From: an uncultured Chlorobiota bacterium
GTDB lineage: Bacteria; Bacteroidota; Ignavibacteria; UBA10030; UBA6906
Length of the DNA: 64,000 nucleotides
Direction of reading: 5' to 3'
NCBI GenBank assembly: GCA_900696645.1
Contig: CAADGV010000005.1
Coordinates: 121,724-185,723, forward strand
Below the pieces are notes generated by a model. The model was not told the origin of the DNA and ran no database searches. It saw only the letters and a program-made list of their open reading frames with translations. Both the position numbers and the translations under genes were made by a program. This document shows positions 1 to 8,029 of the stretch, piece after piece (position 1 is the first letter of the stretch; each line of letters begins with the position of its first letter).

Positions 1-1
1 T

Positions 2-772
2 CTGTATGTTCCCGCCATCACCTGGACTGCAGAACTCATCATACCTGTAGCGATGCCGTTTATCGTTTGGTCCGGCGCGTGGCTTGCGCTGAAACTTGTG
101 ACACGCAGGTTCCCAATTGAGAAGTCAACGCAGGCCGCCCTGCTTCTCACCGCCGGATTGGGCAACACGTCGTTTCTCGGATTTCCGCTCACGCAAGCAT
201 ACTTCGGCGATGAAGGCTTGCGCATAGCCGTCATTTGCGACCAACTCTCTTTCGTCGTTCTCTCAACACTCGGTGTCATAACGGCAATTCACGCATCGTC
301 CGGCGGCAAGGCCGACACAATGAAGATTGCCGGCAACGTCCTTCGGTTTCCTCCTTTTCTGGCGTTTGTTGCCGCCCTTCTCGTGCTGCGGTTTCTTGAC
401 TTCGAGCCAATACTTCCGCTGCTCGAAACGCTTGCAGGAACGCTGATTCCGCTCGCCCTTTTTTCCGTAGGATTGCAGATTCGCTTTTCGGAATGGAAGG
501 ACGATGTGCGCCACCTGTCACTCGGACTTGCATACAAGTTGATGGTTGCGCCGGCACTTGTGCTGGTTGTTGCTCTTCTTGCACAGGCGAAAGGAATCAT
601 AGCACAAACAAGCGTCTTTGAAGCAGCAACGGCTCCGATGATTACCTCGGCAATTCTCGCAACCGAATATCAACTGAATCCGCGTCTGTCAAATCTCATG
701 GTGAGTGTCGGCGTTCCTCTCTCGCTTTTCACGACGGCCTTTTGGTGGTTCGTTGTGAAGATGCTGCTGTAA
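2..772 (+). CDS. AEC-family (auxin efflux carrier-like) permease, 5' partial
   Basis: This is the C-terminal part of an inner-membrane transporter of the AEC family, which in bacteria moves organic acids or related metabolites. The reading frame is open to the left window edge, so the N-terminus lies outside; the first internal ATG at 53 is probably not the true start. About 255 residues are visible, with at least seven hydrophobic segments. The stretch LTAGLGNTSFLGFPLTQAYF, near residues 50-70, matches the half-helix with conserved Gly-Asn and Phe-Leu-Gly-Phe-Pro found in the family, and a second Pro-Met-Ile-Thr-Ser motif lies in the C-terminal half. The substrate cannot be inferred. The gene reads toward the BtuF-like gene 136 bases downstream, but nothing indicates a shared function. 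Confidence 0.8.
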   Translation: MYVPAITWTAELIIPVAMPFIVWSGAWLALKLVTRRFPIEKSTQAALLLTAGLGNTSFLGFPLTQAYFGDEGLRIAVICDQLSFVVLSTLGVITAIHASSGGKADTMKIAGNVLRFPPFLAFVAALLVLRFLDFEPILPLLETLAGTLIPLALFSVGLQIRFSEWKDDVRHLSLGLAYKLMVAPALVLVVALLAQAKGIIAQTSVFEAATAPMITSAILATEYQLNPRLSNLMVSVGVPLSLFTTAFWWFVVKMLL

Positions 773-789
773 TCCGGGGATAATGATAA

Positions 790-813
790 CCGCGAAGGCG
801 CTAAGACACGAAG
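790..813. repeat. Degenerate CACGAAG-type repeat unit
   Basis: The spacer after the permease contains a purine-rich stretch built on gcgaagg-cgctaag-acacgaag, a sevenfold-periodic pattern of the kind often scattered in intergenic DNA of environmental bacteria. Related wording (acacgaag, cacatag, aaag) recurs at 3839-3930. Nothing else is recognisable in this 136-base spacer. The repeat assignment rests on eye comparison only. Confidence 0.35.
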
Positions 814-908
814 AAAAGCCGAAGCGATGCTTCAGCTGCGAATTGCATTTCCATCAACCGATTCATAGTTTCAATCAGAATTGAAATCCCCACGCTGCGG
901 AATATTTC

Positions 909-1781
909 ATGATAAAGCTGTGCCTTGCTTTCTTTCTCATTTTTTGTCCCAATCGTTCTATATCGCAGATCTCCCTTGTTGATGATCTTCAGAGAAAACT
1001 GACTCTCGACTCCCCTGCACAACGCATCGTCTCGCTGGCGCCGAGTATCACCGAAACGTTGTTCGCCATCGGCGCGGGGAATCAGGTTGTCGGCGTGACC
1101 GATTACTGCAACTACCCCAACGAGGCAAAGACGAAACAGCGCGTCGGCGGCGTTATCAACCCGAACATCGAGGCCATTATAGGCTTGAAACCGGATTTGA
1201 TCGTGCTGAGCATGGAGGGAAACGTGCGGGAGGATTTCAACAAGCTGACGAGTTTCGGCATTCCCGTATTTGTGACGAACCCGCGCAACCTCGCCGGCAT
1301 CTACACATCCATCTCACAACTCGGAACGCTTACCGGCCAACCGGCACAAGCAATGACTCTTGTGCATTCTCTCAAGATGCGCGCCGACTCGATTGTTCTC
1401 GCTGCCTTTTCTTCCAAAAGCCGCAAGACGTTGCTCTTTGTTTCTCTCCAGCCGATTATCGTTGCGGGACGGGGAACGTTTCTCGCAGAACTGATTGAAC
1501 TTGCGGGAGGGATGAACACCGCAGCGCAAACGTCGTCAACGTATCCCGCGTACAGCCGCGAGGCAGTGTTGAAGGACAATCCGGATGTGCTTATTTTCAT
1601 GTCAGGTATTCTTTCCAACCCCGCCGAGCTTTCTCAATTGTATCCCGAATGGAAAACATTGAACGCATTCCGGAGAAAGAAGATTTTTGTGATTGATTCC
1701 GATATTGTCTCACGTCCCGGACCGCGGGCGGTTGACGGACTTGAAATGCTGTATAAGGTCATCCAAGAAGGACACGAATGA
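909..1781 (+). CDS. BtuF/TroA-like periplasmic substrate-binding protein
   Basis: Binding protein of the helical-backbone (cluster A-II) class, which delivers vitamin B12, heme or iron-siderophore to an ABC importer. Residues 1-20 form a signal peptide (hydrophobic LCLAFFLIF followed by a small-residue cleavage region near Ser-Gln). The mature protein starts with VDDLQRKLTLDSPAQRIVSLAPSITE, the usual opening of BtuF-like proteins, then GVTDYCNYP and IIGLKPDLIV, which mark the first lobe. At 290 residues it has normal family length. No permease or ATPase gene is adjacent, so it is an orphan that must work with a transporter elsewhere; the cobalamin assignment is only the most likely option. 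Its stop codon overlaps the next gene by four bases (ATGA), indicating translational coupling with the kinase. Confidence 0.82.
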   Translation: MIKLCLAFFLIFCPNRSISQISLVDDLQRKLTLDSPAQRIVSLAPSITETLFAIGAGNQVVGVTDYCNYPNEAKTKQRVGGVINPNIEAIIGLKPDLIVLSMEGNVREDFNKLTSFGIPVFVTNPRNLAGIYTSISQLGTLTGQPAQAMTLVHSLKMRADSIVLAAFSSKSRKTLLFVSLQPIIVAGRGTFLAELIELAGGMNTAAQTSSTYPAYSREAVLKDNPDVLIFMSGILSNPAELSQLYPEWKTLNAFRRKKIFVIDSDIVSRPGPRAVDGLEMLYKVIQEGHE

Positions 1782-2467
1782 ACAAGAAGAAAAAGTCAGT
1801 GAAGAAACGGCGCGCAAGCGCATCGAAGAAACCCCGCCGCGCGCAACGGTCGAAGCGGAAAGTATTCATTGCCGTTGCGGGGAACATCGGAGCGGGCAAA
1901 TCGTCTCTCACGCAATTGCTGAGTCTGCGGTACGGATGGAAGCCGTTCTTCGAGTCGGTAGAAGACAATCCGTATCTCAACGACTTCTACGCCGATATGA
2001 AGCGATGGTCGTTCAACCTGCAGGTGTATTTCCTCTCCAACCGGTTCCGCAGCCACAAGGCAATCACCGAAGGACCGGAATCGGTGATACTCGATAGGGT
2101 GATTTACGAAGACGCCGAGATTTTTGCCCGCAACCTTTACGAGATCGGCAACATGGAGCAGCGGGACTACGAGAACTACGTTGCGCTGTACGACGTGATG
2201 ACGGAATATCTCCGTCCGCCGGACTTGCTGATTTATCTGCGTGCGAATGTTGACACGCTTGTGCAGCAGATTTTCTTGCGCGGCCGCGATTTTGAACAAT
2301 CCATCAAGAAGGAATACCTCGAACAACTCAACAGACATTACGAATCATGGATTGCCCGCTACAAAAAAGGCCCGCTGCTCGTCGTCGAGTCGGACGAGCT
2401 GGACTTCGTGAACAAGCAGGAAGATTTGGAACAGTTGGTGAGGATGATTGAGGGGAAGTTGAGATAG
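1778..2467 (+). CDS. Deoxynucleoside kinase with basic N-terminal tail
   Basis: Cytoplasmic kinase that phosphorylates deoxynucleosides to 5'-monophosphates in nucleotide salvage. The P-loop GNIGAGKSSL lies near residues 35-44. The pattern FESVEDNPYLNDFY is the family's nucleoside-binding region, DRVIYEDAEIF is the DR(S) motif, and FLRGRDFEQSI is the LID arginine segment. The core has the normal length of about 200 residues. The first 28 residues hold 16 lysines and arginines and have no counterpart in the family's usual start; no alternative start removes them. Specificity (dA/dG or broader) cannot be read. The gene is coupled to the BtuF-like gene by a four-base overlap. Confidence 0.85.
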   Translation: MNKKKKSVKKRRASASKKPRRAQRSKRKVFIAVAGNIGAGKSSLTQLLSLRYGWKPFFESVEDNPYLNDFYADMKRWSFNLQVYFLSNRFRSHKAITEGPESVILDRVIYEDAEIFARNLYEIGNMEQRDYENYVALYDVMTEYLRPPDLLIYLRANVDTLVQQIFLRGRDFEQSIKKEYLEQLNRHYESWIARYKKGPLLVVESDELDFVNKQEDLEQLVRMIEGKLR

Positions 2468-2503
2468 TCAAGTGGCTGGGCAAGTCGTTGCGCTGTGACA
2501 CCG

Positions 2504-2542
2504 GCACCAGTCCGGCCAAATGGACAATCATGGAGCTGGTGC
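2504..2542. repeat. Inverted repeat upstream of the methyltransferase-like gene
   Basis: GCACCAG at 2504-2510 pairs with CTGGTGC at 2536-2542, and inside it GTCC (2510-2513) can pair with GGAC (2522-2525). There is no T-tract, so an intrinsic terminator for the kinase gene is unlikely. Together with the structure at 3051-3131 it brackets the low-GC gene at 2605-3036. Confidence 0.45.
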
Positions 2543-2604
2543 GTAATATATGGAAACAGCATAACCACAGTCAGCTGCTTAATAAATCAAGGGGTCTCTA
2601 AACA

Positions 2605-3036
2605 ATGAAACTGATTGCCAAATTCGCTCTTCCGATCTTAATTGTGGCGATTTTATACTTATTGATTTCGGGAAACATGCTTTCACCCTCACCCTTCGTA
2701 ATTGCAATGCAGATATTAGCGGTGGCGTTAAGTATTTGGGCACGCAGAAGTTTTCAGGCAGGACAATTCAGTGTCGATGCAGAACCGAAGGAAGGACCAT
2801 TGTTGTCAAGTGGGCCGTATGCGTTTATTCGACACCCAATGTACACTGCGGCGTTATTATTGATTTGGTCAAGTATTTTTGGTCATTTGTCCATCTCTAC
2901 CGTGATTATTGGTTTGGTCGTCACAAGTGCTGTCTCTATTCGTGTTGTGAGTGAGGAACAGGTTCTGCATGCACATTTTCCTGACTATGCGGAGTACTCA
3001 CGTAAAACCAAAAGGATAATTCCATTCATAATCTAA
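2605..3036 (+). CDS. Isoprenylcysteine-methyltransferase-like integral membrane methyltransferase
   Basis: Small membrane protein of 143 residues in the ICMT/PEMT-like superfamily, which uses S-adenosylmethionine to methylate lipids, prenyl-cysteine or other membrane-bound acceptors. Three to four hydrophobic segments are visible (residues about 5-23, 28-45, 78-112). The family signature is present: GPYAFIRHPMY (residues 71-81), followed about 30 residues later by the paired glutamates of SEEQVL and the closing Tyr-Arg/Lys pattern YAEYSRKTKRIIPF. The natural substrate is unknown. By hand count the gene is about 42 percent GC, clearly below its neighbours, and it is bracketed by inverted repeats, which suggests acquisition. 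It is an isolated cistron with ggggtct rather than a strong ribosome-binding site upstream. Confidence 0.75.
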   Translation: MKLIAKFALPILIVAILYLLISGNMLSPSPFVIAMQILAVALSIWARRSFQAGQFSVDAEPKEGPLLSSGPYAFIRHPMYTAALLLIWSSIFGHLSISTVIIGLVVTSAVSIRVVSEEQVLHAHFPDYAEYSRKTKRIIPFII

Positions 3037-3050
3037 TAATCAAAGATAAA

Positions 3051-3131
3051 TGCAACGCAGCCTATCCGGTTGCTCAATCCGACGTTGCAATCGCGGGTAA
3101 AAACGGCTTCAGCCCGCAGGAACACTGCAAC
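3051..3131. repeat. Nested inverted repeats downstream of the methyltransferase-like gene
   Basis: TGCAACG at 3051-3057 is inverted as CGTTGCA at 3083-3089 and repeated directly as TGCAACG at 3125-3131. Inside the second pair GCGGG (3093-3097) faces CCCGC (3112-3116), giving a long nested hairpin. Unequal inner spacers (3 versus 8 bases) recall folded recombination sites, but canonical integron core sites (GTTRRRY) are not convincingly present. Confidence 0.45.
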
Positions 3132-3191
3132 GAAGGTTAGCGCCAGTCCGTTACGCTGCCTGACAAGCTGAGATGAACGCAGGAGAAGTTG

Positions 3192-3350
3192 ATGAGCGAT
3201 ACAACAACCTTAATAGCCGCCCTGGAAAATGCTCCCGGTATTGAAGGACTGGTAATAGCGGCAGCCGTTGAGCGCGAAGGTGGTTTTACTGAACGTCTTT
3301 ACCGCGTGCGGACCGAGAATCGCTCCGGGAAATCCAACCGATCCACTTAG
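3192..3350 (+). CDS. Possible small or remnant ORF, 52 residues
   Basis: An open frame of 52 residues starts MSDTTTLIAALENAPGIEG. It has a good ribosome-binding sequence (AGGAG at 3181-3185, six bases before the ATG), and codon choice looks coding. It ends in a Ser-Arg-Asn-rich tail just before the convergent rnhA stop. No family is recognised. It may be the surviving N-terminus of a decayed gene, because the first 16 residues look like a normal protein start while the rest has no clear fold. It lies in the 333-base gap between the methyltransferase-like gene and rnhA, which otherwise holds only the nested repeats. Confidence 0.25.
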   Translation: MSDTTTLIAALENAPGIEGLVIAAAVEREGGFTERLYRVRTENRSGKSNRST

Positions 3351-3369
3351 TCCACACCGTCCACAATCA

Positions 3370-3831
3370 TCACGCCTCCTCCGCCCCCAGCCTCGCCAGC
3401 TCATCCGCACGCTCGTTCAGCTCGACGCCGGCGTGGCCTTCCACTTTGTGGAACTTCACGTTCAGTCCGTCGAGCAAATCCAGCAATCTTGACCACAAAT
3501 CCTTGTTTTCCACCGGCTGCTTCTTTGCATTCTTCCATCCATTCTTCTTCCATCTCACATACCATTTCTGGTGCATGCAGTTGACGAGGTAGGCGCTGTC
3601 GGAATAAACGGTAACGGGCTTGTCTTTTGCTTTGATTGCTTCAAGGGCCTTAATGCAGGCTGTCAGTTCCATCCGCTGGTTGGAAGTGTTGCACTCGCCG
3701 CCGTGAAGTTCCTTGATGTGATCTTTGTACTTCATCACAACGCCCCAGCCGCCGGCGTTGTTCGCCGATTGATTGCCCGAACAGGCGCCGTCGCAGTAGA
3801 TGATGATTGTATCGGACAATGATGCAGACAT
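3370..3831 (-). CDS. rnhA: Ribonuclease HI
   Basis: Cytoplasmic endonuclease that cleaves the RNA strand of RNA-DNA hybrids, acting in R-loop removal and Okazaki primer processing. The active-site carboxylates are all visible: Asp in IIIYCDGACSGN, Glu in NQRMELTA, Asp in VYSDSAYL and Asp in NERADELA, with the assisting His in VEGHAG. The chosen start gives 153 residues, the family norm. An ATG 13 codons upstream (3870) is in frame, but those codons fall in an intergenic repeat and have no family counterpart, so 3831 is preferred. The gene is convergent with the small ORF at 3192-3350. Confidence 0.93.
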   Translation of the reverse strand: MSASLSDTIIIYCDGACSGNQSANNAGGWGVVMKYKDHIKELHGGECNTSNQRMELTACIKALEAIKAKDKPVTVYSDSAYLVNCMHQKWYVRWKKNGWKNAKKQPVENKDLWSRLLDLLDGLNVKFHKVEGHAGVELNERADELARLGAEEA

Positions 3832-3838
3832 TTTTTCA

Positions 3839-3930
3839 ACACGAAGCCACATAGAACCATGAAGGTTCATAAAGAAACTTCTTGCAGTTCCGTGTCACTT
3901 CGAGCCTTTGTGTTGAGAGCATTTTCCGGG
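3839..3930. repeat. Degenerate palindromic CACGAAG/CTTTGTG repeat
   Basis: Between rnhA and the TauE gene, the left part reads acacgaag-cacatag-...-cataaag and the right part ...cgtgtcacttcg-agcctttgtgtt. The right part is roughly the reverse complement of the left, making an imperfect palindrome related to the unit at 790-813. No gene is recognisable here. Confidence 0.4.
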
Positions 3931-4749
3931 TCAAAAGAAGAACATTTTCACGGCAATCGCAAGCAGGAATACGGCGTAGAGTTTTCTGAGATTATCCGCA
4001 TGTGTTTTGTGTGCCACCATCGCGCCGTACTTCGCCATGGGAACCGTGCCGATAATGAGAGGAATGGAGTGAACGTAATCAACAAACCCGATAGTGAAAT
4101 CGGAAATCTGCGGCGCATACACGTCGATCGTTGTCCAGCCCTTGACGATGTACCCGATTGTTGACGCAAGAGCCGTAATCACAATACTTGCGCTCGATGT
4201 CCCCAGCGCTTTCTTGAGCGGCACGCGCAGGAAATAGTACATCATCGGAATCGCAAACACGCCGCCGCCGACTCCCGCCAGCGATGACACAAGTCCCACA
4301 ATCAAACCAATAACACCTAATTTCATCGTGTTCCCGTCTATTCCATTGTCAACCTTCCCGGCTTTCTGTTCAACAAGCAGCCGTACTGCCGCGATGATCA
4401 CAACAGTGGCGAAGATTTGCTGCAGCGTTTTTCCCGCCAACGCCGCGGCAATGTTGGCCCCGATGATCGACCCGATGACGCTCGCCCCGCCCATGATGAA
4501 CACGATGCGCCAGAGGACGTTGCCGTTTTTGTTATGTTGATAGGCGGATGGAATGGATGCGAAGATGACGATGAGAAGGCTCGTTCCCAACGCAAGATGC
4601 GTAGCAACAAGCGACGAGATATTGATATGATGAAAATAGAACACCAGAATGGGGACGAGAATAATCCCGCCCCCGACACCGAAGAACCCGGCAAGAAACC
4701 CCGCGATACACCCCGCTATCAGCAAAAGAACAAGCGCGAGCGGATCCAT
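3931..4749 (-). CDS. TauE/SafE-family permease (sulfite/organosulfonate exporter-like)
   Basis: Integral membrane transporter of the TauE/SafE (formerly DUF81) family, whose studied members export sulfite, sulfoacetate or related anions. It has 272 residues with about eight hydrophobic segments in two similar halves. The repeated glycine motif appears as FLAGFFGVGGGIILVP near residue 20 and SLAGVGGGVFAIPMMYY near residue 165, the internal duplication typical of the family. The substrate is unknown. It starts immediately after the ctpA stop with no spacer, and AAAGGG precedes the ATG within the end of ctpA, so the two genes are probably co-transcribed. Confidence 0.85.
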   Translation of the reverse strand: MDPLALVLLLIAGCIAGFLAGFFGVGGGIILVPILVFYFHHINISSLVATHLALGTSLLIVIFASIPSAYQHNKNGNVLWRIVFIMGGASVIGSIIGANIAAALAGKTLQQIFATVVIIAAVRLLVEQKAGKVDNGIDGNTMKLGVIGLIVGLVSSLAGVGGGVFAIPMMYYFLRVPLKKALGTSSASIVITALASTIGYIVKGWTTIDVYAPQISDFTIGFVDYVHSIPLIIGTVPMAKYGAMVAHKTHADNLRKLYAVFLLAIAVKMFFF

Positions 4750-6402
4750 TTAGCCCTTTATCTTGTGGGGATTCGCTTTGCCGTTCTTCAACAACGCAAG
4801 TGCAACGTCAAGCTGGCTGTCACCTTTCAGCGATGCGGCAATTCTTCCGGCTTCCCCTTTGACGCGAGCCATCATTTCGATATTCAATTCCCGTTCGATG
4901 TGATTACGGTAGCGGTCGAAGCCTCTGTTCTTTTCCTTTTCAAGAGCCGCTGAAAGAAGATCAAGATCGGCAAGAACCTCTTTGCTGTAATGCGAACGTT
5001 CGGCAATTTGCCGGAGTTCGTTCACTTTGCCGTCGCTTTCTTCCTTGTAGTCGAATTTCTGGTCGTCGAGATATTTGCGGAATTCCTTCATAACAGACTC
5101 GTTGACACCTGTAAACTCCGCTGTCTTGCGTGCGGAGAAGTACGTATTGGCAAACCGGAAGAATAACGACTTGCGGAACAACTCTCTCACCATCGGGCCG
5201 GGATCCGTTTCGGTGACGGATGAATCGGGAGTAATGCCGCCGTATTCGTACACGGTTCTGCCGCCTTTCGTCTTGAAGGCACGCTTCAGACTGTCGGGAA
5301 CGGTAGCAAAAACACCGTTCCTGTCCTTGTGCATATAGTCAATTTCCTGGATGCTTCGGCCGCTGGGAATGTAATAGCGCGCCGTGGTGACCTTCAACTG
5401 GGCCCCGTAATTCAACGGCACAATTGTTTGAACCAGCCCTTTGCCGAAACTTCGGGTGCCCACGACAATTCCCCTGTCAAGATCCTGAATTGCGCCCGCC
5501 ACAATTTCGCTTGCACTTGCGCTGCTGCGATTCACGAGAACAATCAGCGGCACGTCGGGCAACAGGGGCTCTTCCACGGAGTTGTATTGCTTTTCCGATT
5601 CGGGGCGGCGGCCCTTTGTGCTGACGATCAGGTTTCCTTTCGTTACAAATTTGCTGACAACATCAACGGCGGCGTCAAGCAAGCCGCCGGGGTTACCGCG
5701 TAAGTCAAGAACAAGCCCTTTGATTTCGCCCTTCAGCTTCAGCTCCTTCAGCGATTGCCGGAGTTCATCGCCGGCTTTTCGTGAGAAGCGTTCGAGCCGT
5801 ACGTACGCAATACCGTTGCCGATGAACTCTGCGTACGTCACGTTCTTCACCCGGATATCCTCTCTCACAACAACGAAGAGAATCGGTTTGTTCTCGCCTT
5901 CACGCTGGATGAGAATCTTGACTTCTGTGCCCGGTTCGCCGCGCATGTACGAACGGACTTCGTTTGAATTCTTGTCCGCCACCTTCGTGCCGTCGATTTC
6001 GATGATTTTGTCACCGGGGATTATCCCTGCCCGCTGCGCCGCGTGTCCATCCATCACGCTAATCACCTGAACAGAACCGTCGCGTGCCCCTATCGTAACA
6101 CCGATGCCCCCATACCGGCCGTTCGTCAGCATCTCGACTTCATCGCCATCTTCCTTGTCGATGAACACGGTATAAGGATCGAGCGTTCCCAGCATGCCTT
6201 TGATGCCCGCTTGCATGAATTTCTCGGGATCGACTTCGTCGACGTAGTTGAGGGAGATTTCCTTATAGACGCGTCCGAAGATGTCGATTCCTTTATTGAT
6301 CTTGAAGAAGAAATCGGTATCTACCGGAGGGCCAAACCCGACTGAAAGAACAACCGCACCAATAATCGCAGCACCAAGCACGAAATATTTCGTTCGCTTC
6401 AT
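4750..6402 (-). CDS. ctpA: Carboxyl-terminal processing protease (S41 family, CtpA-like)
   Basis: Periplasmic, membrane-anchored serine protease that trims protein C-termini or degrades envelope proteins. The start at 6402 (MKRTKYFVLGAAIIGAVVL) is preceded by GAGGAG seven bases upstream and begins with a signal anchor; an open frame extends 73 codons further but would run into tmk. Domains in order: signal anchor (residues 5-24), a PDZ domain around residues 95-165 (GGIGVTIGARDGSVQV to GDKIIEIDG), and the S41 catalytic domain. The catalytic Ser lies in NRSSASASEIVAGA and the Lys in RSFGKGLVQ. A helical C-terminal extension of about 150 residues is rich in charged residues. Total length is 550 residues. 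It neighbours tmk 55 bases upstream and the TauE permease. Confidence 0.92.
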   Translation of the reverse strand: MKRTKYFVLGAAIIGAVVLSVGFGPPVDTDFFFKINKGIDIFGRVYKEISLNYVDEVDPEKFMQAGIKGMLGTLDPYTVFIDKEDGDEVEMLTNGRYGGIGVTIGARDGSVQVISVMDGHAAQRAGIIPGDKIIEIDGTKVADKNSNEVRSYMRGEPGTEVKILIQREGENKPILFVVVREDIRVKNVTYAEFIGNGIAYVRLERFSRKAGDELRQSLKELKLKGEIKGLVLDLRGNPGGLLDAAVDVVSKFVTKGNLIVSTKGRRPESEKQYNSVEEPLLPDVPLIVLVNRSSASASEIVAGAIQDLDRGIVVGTRSFGKGLVQTIVPLNYGAQLKVTTARYYIPSGRSIQEIDYMHKDRNGVFATVPDSLKRAFKTKGGRTVYEYGGITPDSSVTETDPGPMVRELFRKSLFFRFANTYFSARKTAEFTGVNESVMKEFRKYLDDQKFDYKEESDGKVNELRQIAERSHYSKEVLADLDLLSAALEKEKNRGFDRYRNHIERELNIEMMARVKGEAGRIAASLKGDSQLDVALALLKNGKANPHKIKG

Positions 6403-6457
6403 GAATCTCTCCTCGTTGTGAACATACTGTTTCATTCTCAAAAATCTTCTTCGCCAA

Positions 6458-7084
6458 TCATCGGGCCAATGCCGCTGATTTCTTTTCAACGGCCTTCCGG
6501 ATTTCTTTTTGTATTGTCTCGATGGAAAGCATTCCGTCAACACGAAACCACCGGCCGGGGTCGTCAGCGGCAAGTTGATGATAGCCCTGCCGCACACGCT
6601 CATAGAATGCCCGTCCGGCACTCTCCATTCTGTCGAATGTCAGGCCTGCTTTCGTTTTCCGCCGTTCAATTTCCTCAATCGGAATATCCACAAGAATCGT
6701 CAGGTCGGGCATGGTTCCGCCCGTTGCAAAGCGGTTGATCGTTTGAACATCCTCAAGGCCGAGCCCGCGCCCGTACCCTTGATACGCCGTTGTGGAATCG
6801 CAATACCTGTCGCACACCACAACGTCGCCCCGTTGCAGCGCCGGAGCAATGACTTGCTGAACAAGTTGCGAGCGGCTGGCGGAGAACAGCAATATCTCCG
6901 CCGCATCCGACATTTCAAGATGATTCTTGTCGAGAAGGATGTCGCGGATTTTCTCCGATATGACGGTTCCCCCGGGTTCGCGGATGAAGTGGACGGTGTG
7001 GCGCTGTTGTCTCAATTGTTCAACGAGCAGTTTCGCCTGTGTGGACTTGCCGCTGAAGTCGAGACCTTCAAAGCTTATGAACAT
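6458..7084 (-). CDS. tmk: Thymidylate kinase
   Basis: Phosphorylates dTMP to dTDP with ATP, in the cytoplasm, feeding dTTP synthesis. Visible motifs are the P-loop GLDFSGKST (residues 7-15; the usual Asp-Gly is Asp-Phe here), the dTMP-binding REPGGT near residue 36, the DRY segment VVCDRYCDSTTAYQGYGRG near residue 90, and the LID region TFDRMES near residue 149. At 208 residues it is normal in length. It is the first gene of the leftward run tmk-ctpA-tauE and lies divergent to the sigma factor gene across a 183-base spacer that must hold both promoters. Confidence 0.93.
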   Translation of the reverse strand: MFISFEGLDFSGKSTQAKLLVEQLRQQRHTVHFIREPGGTVISEKIRDILLDKNHLEMSDAAEILLFSASRSQLVQQVIAPALQRGDVVVCDRYCDSTTAYQGYGRGLGLEDVQTINRFATGGTMPDLTILVDIPIEEIERRKTKAGLTFDRMESAGRAFYERVRQGYHQLAADDPGRWFRVDGMLSIETIQKEIRKAVEKKSAALAR

Positions 7085-7267
7085 TCGATATTCCTGACTT
7101 GAGAACCTTCCTGTTGTGGAGGATGGTGCATCGGAACTGACATCGTTCCGTGTCCCCGCGGTTCTTCATTCGATTTCAACATACGGATTTCATCTGCCTG
7201 AGTCAATTGCTACTTATGATGCTTTTCAGTAATTTCATGTCAAAATCAGAGTTTCCCTTTCCACTCA

Positions 7268-7966
7268 ATGGCAAAGCAAACGCGTCCGGCACGCCGCCCC
7301 CAACCCGAGCCCGCAACATCTCCTCAGGGACCCTCAGGCAACATCCCGCACAATCAGACGCTTTCAATCAAAGAACAACAGAAAGCGGAATCGCGCGCCG
7401 AAGATTCGCGTCTCATTCAGGCTGCGCTCAAAGGCAACAACACCGCCTACAAACGGCTGATGAAAAAGTATCACGATGCCATCTACAATTTCATCTACAG
7501 AATGGTGCATGACAAACATCAGGTGGAGGACCTGACGCAGGAAGCATTCATTAAAGCGTTCGGATCGCTGTCGAGTTTCAACGAGGAGTACGCGTTCAGT
7601 ACGTGGTTGTACAAGATTGCAACAAACAACAGCATCGACTATATCCGCAAGCGGAAACTGCAAACATACTCCATCGACAAGCCGATTGAGGCAAAAGACA
7701 GCGACTATTCGTTCGAGCTGCCGGATGATTCATACGAAACCGACAAGGATATGATCAGTGACCAGCGGGCTCACATGCTGAACGAGGCAATCAAAAAACT
7801 GCCGGAGAAGTATCGAAAAGTCATTCACATGCGTCATGTTGATGAGAAGAGTTATGAAGAGATTGCCATCCAGCTCAAACTCCCCATTGGAACGGTAAAA
7901 GCCCATATTTTCAGGGCAAGGGAAATGTTGTATAAATCACTTAAGGATCGAATCAGGCATTATTGA
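7268..7966 (+). CDS. ECF-type RNA polymerase sigma factor (RpoE/SigW-like)
   Basis: Sigma-70 family factor of the extracytoplasmic-function class, which directs core RNA polymerase to a stress or envelope regulon. Region 2 spans about residues 48-130 (DLTQEAFIKAFGSLSSFN, then STWLYKIATNNSIDYIRKRK), and region 4 spans about 165-225 with the helix-turn-helix YEEIAIQLKLPIGTVKAHIFRARE. The N-terminal 45 residues are proline-, arginine- and glutamine-rich and poorly conserved. The start has no clear Shine-Dalgarno sequence. No anti-sigma factor gene is adjacent; the next gene in the same direction is a secreted beta-rich protein 63 bases downstream, a possible co-transcribed partner or target. Confidence 0.9.
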   Translation: MAKQTRPARRPQPEPATSPQGPSGNIPHNQTLSIKEQQKAESRAEDSRLIQAALKGNNTAYKRLMKKYHDAIYNFIYRMVHDKHQVEDLTQEAFIKAFGSLSSFNEEYAFSTWLYKIATNNSIDYIRKRKLQTYSIDKPIEAKDSDYSFELPDDSYETDKDMISDQRAHMLNEAIKKLPEKYRKVIHMRHVDEKSYEEIAIQLKLPIGTVKAHIFRAREMLYKSLKDRIRHY

Positions 7967-8029
7967 CGTTTACCCCCTTGTTTCCATGCAACTATACGGC
8001 CCTCCCTGACGTAAGCTATACGTAGAGAA

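Noticed and set aside
3051..3151. Possible integron attC site after the methyltransferase-like gene
   Set aside because: The region folds into nested hairpins, but the R' core GTTRRRY and matching RYYYAAC are not present at the expected ends (GTTAGCG deviates).
6403..6621. Longer N-terminus of ctpA
   Set aside because: It would overlap tmk and lacks family similarity; GAGGAG and the signal anchor fix the start at 6402.
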